From the NCBI RefSeq assembly GCF_003584105.1, contig NZ_QXFO01000018.1, positions 248,001-312,000 on the forward strand: 64,000 bases of DNA. The letters are read 5' to 3'. The notes beneath the pieces were generated by a model. It was given only the letters and a program-made list of their open reading frames with translations, was not told the DNA's origin and ran no database searches. The stretch is from Flagellimonas taeanensis (GTDB lineage Bacteria > Bacteroidota > Bacteroidia > Flavobacteriales > Flavobacteriaceae). Both the position numbers and the translations under genes were made by a program. How positions within the stretch are numbered: position 1 is the first letter of the stretch; the number at the start of each line of letters is the position of its first letter. Below, piece after piece: positions 59,470 through 64,000 of the stretch.

Positions 59470-61038
59470 TTATTCCTCTGTAGCTGACGGAGCCTTGTCA
59501 ACCACCAATCTTTGATCCTTATTGGCTATTTCCCAAGCGGTATAGAAAACAAGCCTTGTGCGGTTCTCCAAAAGATCATAATTGATCTTGTCAGGCGTAT
59601 CGCCGGGGCGGTGGTAATCCGCATGTGTACCGTTGAAGTAGAAGATGATCGGAATGTTGTTTTTTGCAAAATTGTAATGGTCGCTCCTATAGTAGAATCG
59701 GTTGGGGTCGTTCTCATCGTTGTAGGTGTAGTCGAACTCAATATTGGTGTACTTTTTGTTCACCTCTTCGGAAAGATTATGGAGTTCGGTGCTCAATTTG
59801 TCCGACCCGATCAAATATAAATAGTTTCTGGCCCCTTTGTAATTGGGATCAATACGTCCGATCATGTCGATGTTCAGGTCCACAACGGTTTGATCCAACG
59901 GGAAAATGGGATCCACATCGGTATAGTATCGAGATCCCAAAAGTCCTTTTTCCTCACCGGTCACGTGCAGGAACACAATAGATCGCTTGGGTCCATGGCC
60001 AGCATCGGCGGCTTTTTTGAACGCTTGGGCAATCTCCAATAGGGCAACGCTCCCAGAGCCATCATCATCGGCCCCGTTATTGATCTGCCCATCTGCGGTT
60101 ACCCCAATATGGTCCAAATGGGAAGAGATGATCACATATTCTTCTGGTTTTTCAGTTCCCTTCAGTATGGCGACCACATTTTCAGAACTTATCTTGTCGT
60201 TCGTGCTGGTAACGTTGAGCGCCAAATCGGTTGCAATGGTTTTGGGTGCATCTTCAGATTCAATGTCGCTGTAAATGGCCTTAGCGGAATTTTCATCGAG
60301 AATGATGAGAACGGTTTCCGATTTGTCTTCTGCCAATTGCATCCTTCCGCTGTTATTGGTCTTCATGAAACCGAAATAGCCTTTATACCTTGGGTAATTT
60401 TGGGAGTCATAGTACAATATTCCCTTGGCCCCTTTACTTTGTGCCAGTTCGCCTTTTTTCCCCATACCCTCGGACATATTGCTCCAAACGGATTTTTCGG
60501 CACTTCCTGAAATGATGTAGTTTCCATCACTATCAATAGGTTCTCCGGCCTTGATAAGGACTAACTTTCCGGTTACGTCCAAGTCTTTGTAGTCAGAATA
60601 GTCGCCTTCCTCAATGCCGTACCCTGCGTAGATCACACTGTCATAGTTCCCTTCGGCAGATGAAAAGGAGACCACATTTTCTCCCAATTCAAATACGGTA
60701 TCGTTGATGGAGATACTCCCTTTCGGTACATTGGATACTTCCAATGGCACTTCTTGAAAATAATCGCCATCAGCCTTGGCTGCGGGAATGCCCAAAGATT
60801 CGTAGTGGGCCTTGAGGTATTCCACGGCTTTTTTCTGTCCGGGCTGTCCTGTTTCCCTTCCCTCAAATTCATCGGAAGCGTAAGTGAAAAGATGTTCTTT
60901 GAGGTCGTCTTGGGTAATGGATTCCGCATAGGGCACAGGATCGGTCACTTTTGTGACCTGTGCAGGCTCTGATACTACCTTTTGTGAGGAGTTGCAGGCA
61001 AACACTAGCCCCAGAGCAAAAATGGATAATTTTTTCAT
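59470..61038 (-). CDS. M28 family metallopeptidase, lipoprotein, with PA domain
   Basis: 522 residues from ATG 61038 with lipoprotein signal LGLVFAC. A PA insert (about 110-260) precedes the di-zinc peptidase domain: ISSHLDHIG, GADDDGSGSVALLEIAQAF, VTGEEKGLLGSRYYTD, NIDMIGRID and the final HADYHRPGDTPDKINYD. Cleaves N-terminal or C-terminal residues from peptides in the periplasm. The open frame extends upstream to 61056 but ATG 61038 fits the signal. Promoter element at 61064-61071. Confidence 0.93.
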   Translation of the reverse strand: MKKLSIFALGLVFACNSSQKVVSEPAQVTKVTDPVPYAESITQDDLKEHLFTYASDEFEGRETGQPGQKKAVEYLKAHYESLGIPAAKADGDYFQEVPLEVSNVPKGSISINDTVFELGENVVSFSSAEGNYDSVIYAGYGIEEGDYSDYKDLDVTGKLVLIKAGEPIDSDGNYIISGSAEKSVWSNMSEGMGKKGELAQSKGAKGILYYDSQNYPRYKGYFGFMKTNNSGRMQLAEDKSETVLIILDENSAKAIYSDIESEDAPKTIATDLALNVTSTNDKISSENVVAILKGTEKPEEYVIISSHLDHIGVTADGQINNGADDDGSGSVALLEIAQAFKKAADAGHGPKRSIVFLHVTGEEKGLLGSRYYTDVDPIFPLDQTVVDLNIDMIGRIDPNYKGARNYLYLIGSDKLSTELHNLSEEVNKKYTNIEFDYTYNDENDPNRFYYRSDHYNFAKNNIPIIFYFNGTHADYHRPGDTPDKINYDLLENRTRLVFYTAWEIANKDQRLVVDKAPSATEE

Positions 61039-61063
61039 TTGTTCGTTATTTTTCAAAATCTTC

Positions 61064-61071
61064 CAAAAGTA
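61064..61071 (-). promoter_or_regulatory. -7 promoter element TACTTTTG for M28 peptidase gene
   Basis: Perfect TAnnTTTG, 25 bases upstream of ATG 61038. Confidence 0.5.
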
Positions 61072-61175
61072 GTTAAAAGATGGCGAAAGAAACGGGTACC
61101 GCTGATTAACTTTTCATGCCCTTTGTTTATCTTGGCACTCAAAATATCAACTTCATATATCGTAAACCACGGAAT

Positions 61176-62432
61176 ATGGGCAGTAGTAAAAGTGTTATTG
61201 TTGTAGGGGGCGGAATCGTAGGCCTTTCCACTGCATATTTTTTACAGAAAGAAGGTCATCAAGTGACCGTTTTGGACAAATCGGAAATTGATTCCGGAGC
61301 TTCCTTTGTGAATGCGGGGTACCTTACCCCGAGCCATATCATCCCACTGGCCTCGCCCGGAATGATCACCAAGGGATTGAAATACATGTTCAATTCGTCC
61401 AGCCCATTCTATATGAAGCCCAGGTTGGATGTGGAGTTCATCAAATGGGCCTGGTACTTTAAAAAATCGTCCACCAAGCTCAAGGTTGAAAAGGCAATGC
61501 CCGTCATCAGGGACATCAACCTGTTGAGCAGGGAACTGTATGAAGGCATGAAGGCTTCTGGTGACCTAGGTGATTTTCTGATAGGGGACAAGGGCCTGCT
61601 GATGGTGTACCAGACCGAACAGGCCAGGGACCACGAAATGGAGGTTGTGGAAAAAGCGGCTGAAATGGGGCTCGTTGGCAAAAATTTGTCCAAAGAAGAG
61701 CTGAGAGAAATTGAACCTCATGTGGAATTTAATGCCGAAGGAGCCATACTTTGGGAGTGTGATCGACATACCACACCTCCATTGATCATGAAAAAGTTGT
61801 TGGAACATTTGGTCCATAGTGGAGTGACCATCAAAAAAGGGGAGGAAGTACAGGATATTTCGGTATCCGGCAGAGAAATCACCAAGGTGGTGACCAACCA
61901 GTCCAGCTACGAAGCGGATGAAGTGGTACTGGCGGCAGGATCATGGACCTCCCAATTATCAAAGAAATTGGGGCTTCCGTTGCCATTACAAGGAGGCAAG
62001 GGATATCGAATCAATGTGGAATCCCCGACCGGCATCACCATGCCCGCTATCTTGATGGAAGCAAAAATGGCCGTGACCCCTATGGAAGGCTTTACCCGTT
62101 TTGCGGGGACCATGGAATTTTCCGGGATCAACCATACCATCAGAAAGGAACGGGTGGAAGCCATTGCCCGAGGAGCGGAGCGTTACTACAAAGGGCTCCA
62201 AATATCCGAAGAGGACAAGAGCAATGCCCAGTGCGGTCTGCGCCCCGTGACCCCGGATGGCCTGCCGTACATTGGACGGCCCACCAAGTTCGATAACCTC
62301 ACCATAGCCACTGGACATGCCATGATGGGATGGAGCTTGGGGCCGGCAACGGGAAAACTGATCACCGAACTGGTTTCCGACCAAAAACTGTCCATGGACA
62401 TCGCTCCTTTTGATCCAGATCGTAAATTTTAG
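61176..62432 (+). CDS. FAD-dependent oxidoreductase (DadA-like D-amino acid dehydrogenase)
   Basis: 418 residues from ATG 61176 (MGSSKSVIVVGGGIVGLSTAYF), the true N-terminus by the FAD Rossmann motif; the frame is open 20 codons earlier. DAO family: SGASFVNAGYLTPSHIIPL near the flavin, GSWTSQLSKKLGL, and the C-terminal GLRPVTPDGLPYIGRP and HAMMGWSLGPATGKLITELV. It oxidises D-amino acids or D-hydroxyproline. No partner gene (racemase, epimerase) is adjacent, so the substrate is open. Confidence 0.9.
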   Translation: MGSSKSVIVVGGGIVGLSTAYFLQKEGHQVTVLDKSEIDSGASFVNAGYLTPSHIIPLASPGMITKGLKYMFNSSSPFYMKPRLDVEFIKWAWYFKKSSTKLKVEKAMPVIRDINLLSRELYEGMKASGDLGDFLIGDKGLLMVYQTEQARDHEMEVVEKAAEMGLVGKNLSKEELREIEPHVEFNAEGAILWECDRHTTPPLIMKKLLEHLVHSGVTIKKGEEVQDISVSGREITKVVTNQSSYEADEVVLAAGSWTSQLSKKLGLPLPLQGGKGYRINVESPTGITMPAILMEAKMAVTPMEGFTRFAGTMEFSGINHTIRKERVEAIARGAERYYKGLQISEEDKSNAQCGLRPVTPDGLPYIGRPTKFDNLTIATGHAMMGWSLGPATGKLITELVSDQKLSMDIAPFDPDRKF

Positions 62433-62506
62433 AAAAACCCGCATTTTCTTTAGGTTAATTTGGGCAGAGTATGGGCCATAAATTTTTTAATTGCCTTAAT
62501 TCGAAG

Positions 62507-62514
62507 TAATTTTG
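62507..62514 (+). promoter_or_regulatory. -7 promoter element TAATTTTG for gene at 62519
   Basis: Perfect TAnnTTTG, then TAGT and ATG, the same spacing and flank as at 5216-5223, suggesting a leaderless transcript. Confidence 0.45.
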
Positions 62515-62518
62515 TAGT

Positions 62519-63445
62519 ATGATCAAGCACTACACCACCCTTTTATCTTTTTCGTTTCTACATATTTTTGGGCTTCATTCCCAAGATGTTCAAATATTCA
62601 CCGTGGAAGATTTTGATCTTGTGGGGAAGGTCAAGTCGTGTTTGGTCATTACGGATTATGGCAGGGAAATGTTCGAGTTCAATAAAAATGGCACATTGAC
62701 CAAGACCATCACCCAATACAACGATACGGATCAGGACATTACTTACTATAAGTATAAAGAAGGCGAATTGGTGGAAAAGCGCATGGAAAGCTATAAGAAC
62801 AACATTTTGGACGAATCCACTTCCATGGCCAATTTCTATACTATAGATACTGTTCCCAACAGAAAAGTGGTGGAAAAGATCGTATCCTATGACAAGCAGT
62901 TCTTGGAACAACAGGTATATCTCTATGGAGAAGAGGGCAAATTGCAGAAGATGGTTTCTTCCAATATAGATGGCGTGGACGAGACCACGTTTGAATACAC
63001 TCCCTTCAAGGACGAGGTCACTGTGAGCACCTACACCAATGGCATTTTGGAAAAATCGGTCAGGACCTCACAGCGAAAAGGACCCAAGGGAACCCAAAAA
63101 TCAGTGCTCACCAAGGAGTATATCGATGGCGAACCCAATCGCGCTACCGAGGAGGTGTATAATGACAAAGGGAAACTGGTCACCAGCGAGGATTTCCTAT
63201 ATAGTGTGGAAGAGAAGGAATTTGTTTCCCAGAAAAAACAGTTATACCACTATAAGGAAGGCGTGTTGGACCGGGTGGTCACCAAGACCTTGACAACGGA
63301 ATCCATCAGCAACTACATTTTTCAATTTGATAGCCATACACCCAAAAACTGGGTGAAGCAGATTGTGACCCCGAACAACACCTATACCACAAGGGTCATC
63401 AAATACTATCCCGAAGAAGCAGAAAAAGTTGATGTCAACCGATAG
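62519..63445 (+). CDS. Exported protein of unknown function
   Basis: 308 residues with a signal peptide (IKHYTTLLSFSFLHIFGLHS). The body repeats a loose pattern of beta hairpins (YYKYKEGELVEKRMESYKNN, VYLYGEEGKLQKMVS, QLYHYKEGVLDRVVTK) reminiscent of YD/RHS-type or MORN-like repeats, but no motif is exact. ATG 62519 lies 4 bases after a -7 element. Its TAG is inside a perfect 17-base palindrome (63443-63459). Confidence 0.7.
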   Translation: MIKHYTTLLSFSFLHIFGLHSQDVQIFTVEDFDLVGKVKSCLVITDYGREMFEFNKNGTLTKTITQYNDTDQDITYYKYKEGELVEKRMESYKNNILDESTSMANFYTIDTVPNRKVVEKIVSYDKQFLEQQVYLYGEEGKLQKMVSSNIDGVDETTFEYTPFKDEVTVSTYTNGILEKSVRTSQRKGPKGTQKSVLTKEYIDGEPNRATEEVYNDKGKLVTSEDFLYSVEEKEFVSQKKQLYHYKEGVLDRVVTKTLTTESISNYIFQFDSHTPKNWVKQIVTPNNTYTTRVIKYYPEEAEKVDVNR

Positions 63446-63471
63446 ATACAAAGTATCTATGGTTTGATGTT

Positions 63472-64000
63472 CTACACCAAACTTTTGATGATCTCAGGTT
63501 TCATCTCGTGTCCGCCCACAAAGGTGATGATTTCTGCCTTTCCTCTAAATAGATTATCGATTTTGATTTTTTCGACCTTCAATCGGTCTGGGGTCAAAAA
63601 TTCATCCGTATCTCCATAGATGACCTTGACGTTGGTTACATCGAAATCCAGAAAATCAAAATCTTTCTCGGTCAGTTCGTTGGGAATGCCGCCGGCATAG
63701 AGCGCTACCGTTTTGCAGGTAATTTTTCTACGGGCCAGCCAACGTATGGCGATGGAAACCCCTTGTGAGAAACCAAAGAGGACAAAATTCAGGTCTTTTG
63801 GAAGGTTTTCCGCCTCTAGCACCGCATCGATATAGTTGAGCACGTTGCCAATTTCCATACGGGTGTTTTCTTTGGTGAGCCAACTCGCACCCACATATTT
63901 GTATTCGTTCCCCAAATAATATTTGGAAGGGGCCTGTGGCACAATGATGTAATTGGTCTCTGGGTCCAGGGAATTGAAATATTTTACAAAATAACGGCTC
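63472..64000 (-). CDS. Alpha/beta hydrolase (phospholipase/carboxylesterase type), 5' end missing
   Basis: 176 residues visible; the frame stays open to the window edge (RYFVKYFNSLDPETNYIIVPQ before QAPSKYYLGNEY), so the start is outside. FVLFGFSQGVSIAIRW holds the nucleophile Ser (GFSQG), VIYGDTDEFLTPDRL the Asp and FVGGHEMKPEII the His of the triad. Intracellular esterase of the LYPLA/YpfH group by pattern. Confidence 0.88.
   Translation of the reverse strand, partial: SRYFVKYFNSLDPETNYIIVPQAPSKYYLGNEYKYVGASWLTKENTRMEIGNVLNYIDAVLEAENLPKDLNFVLFGFSQGVSIAIRWLARRKITCKTVALYAGGIPNELTEKDFDFLDFDVTNVKVIYGDTDEFLTPDRLKVEKIKIDNLFRGKAEIITFVGGHEMKPEIIKSLV

Overview
The window looks like a chromosomal segment of a marine-type flavobacterium (Bacteroidota, Flavobacteriaceae). 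The evidence is TAnnTTTG-type promoters, scarce Shine-Dalgarno sequences, DUF4290/DUF493/START-like housekeeping proteins, a bacillithiol gene, SprB-type repeats and a type IX secretion (T9SS) C-terminal sorting domain. Gene content recalls the Muricauda/Allomuricauda group, but that is only an impression. No insertion sequence, phage, CRISPR array or rRNA was seen.

Region by region. 0-5.7 kb is an acetate-utilisation locus: the end of an ActP-type symporter and acs, convergent with a DnaQ-like exonuclease, a cNMP/CBS/DUF294 protein and two very small membrane proteins. 5.8-14.3 kb is housekeeping: tRNA-Met, a START-like protein, a class IV aminotransferase, YqgE, HU, fmt, recQ, an AAA-type ATPase, DUF493, DUF4290 and murA (Asp replaces the fosfomycin-target Cys). 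14.3-24.4 kb holds a LytS-like sensor kinase, a pirin, a decayed VOC (glyoxalase-fold) gene, an M20 amidohydrolase, an SRPBCC-SDR-photolyase operon with a palindromic site upstream, a DUF2911 protein and a sodium:solute symporter. 24.4-30 kb holds a PIG-L deacetylase joined to that symporter by a 38-codon membrane ORF, then a lipoprotein, maf, a KdsC-like phosphatase and a DUF2520 protein in one operon. 30-39.6 kb holds a fused CcsB-CcsA cytochrome c biogenesis protein, a MATE transporter with a possible attenuator leader, a ParE-type toxin-antitoxin pair, a PLP trans-sulfuration enzyme overlapping bshB1, and a TPR histidine kinase.

The accessory and most interesting part is 40.1-59.4 kb: one strand, tightly packed, after tRNA-His. 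It encodes a 1572-residue exported beta-rich protein, an FN3 protein, a giant SprB-repeat/T9SS protein, a PKD-type lipoprotein, a protein resembling the TANFOR type with a coiled-coil tail, a coiled-coil NlpC/P60-like hydrolase, two paralogous lipoproteins and an outer-membrane beta-barrel. The SprB-type gene is broken at a run of ten G; removing one G restores a 1366-residue secreted protein, as in phase-variable contingency loci. Base composition swings sharply inside the cluster (39/60 G+C at 53161-53220 against 14/60 at 56581-56640). The AT-rich hydrolase plus paralogous lipoproteins therefore look like an exchangeable cassette between more conserved flanks. I consider this cluster the best candidate for an undescribed system; no function is proven by sequence alone.

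59.4-64 kb returns to ordinary genes: an M28 peptidase, a DadA-like FAD oxidoreductase, an exported protein of unknown function and a truncated alpha/beta hydrolase.
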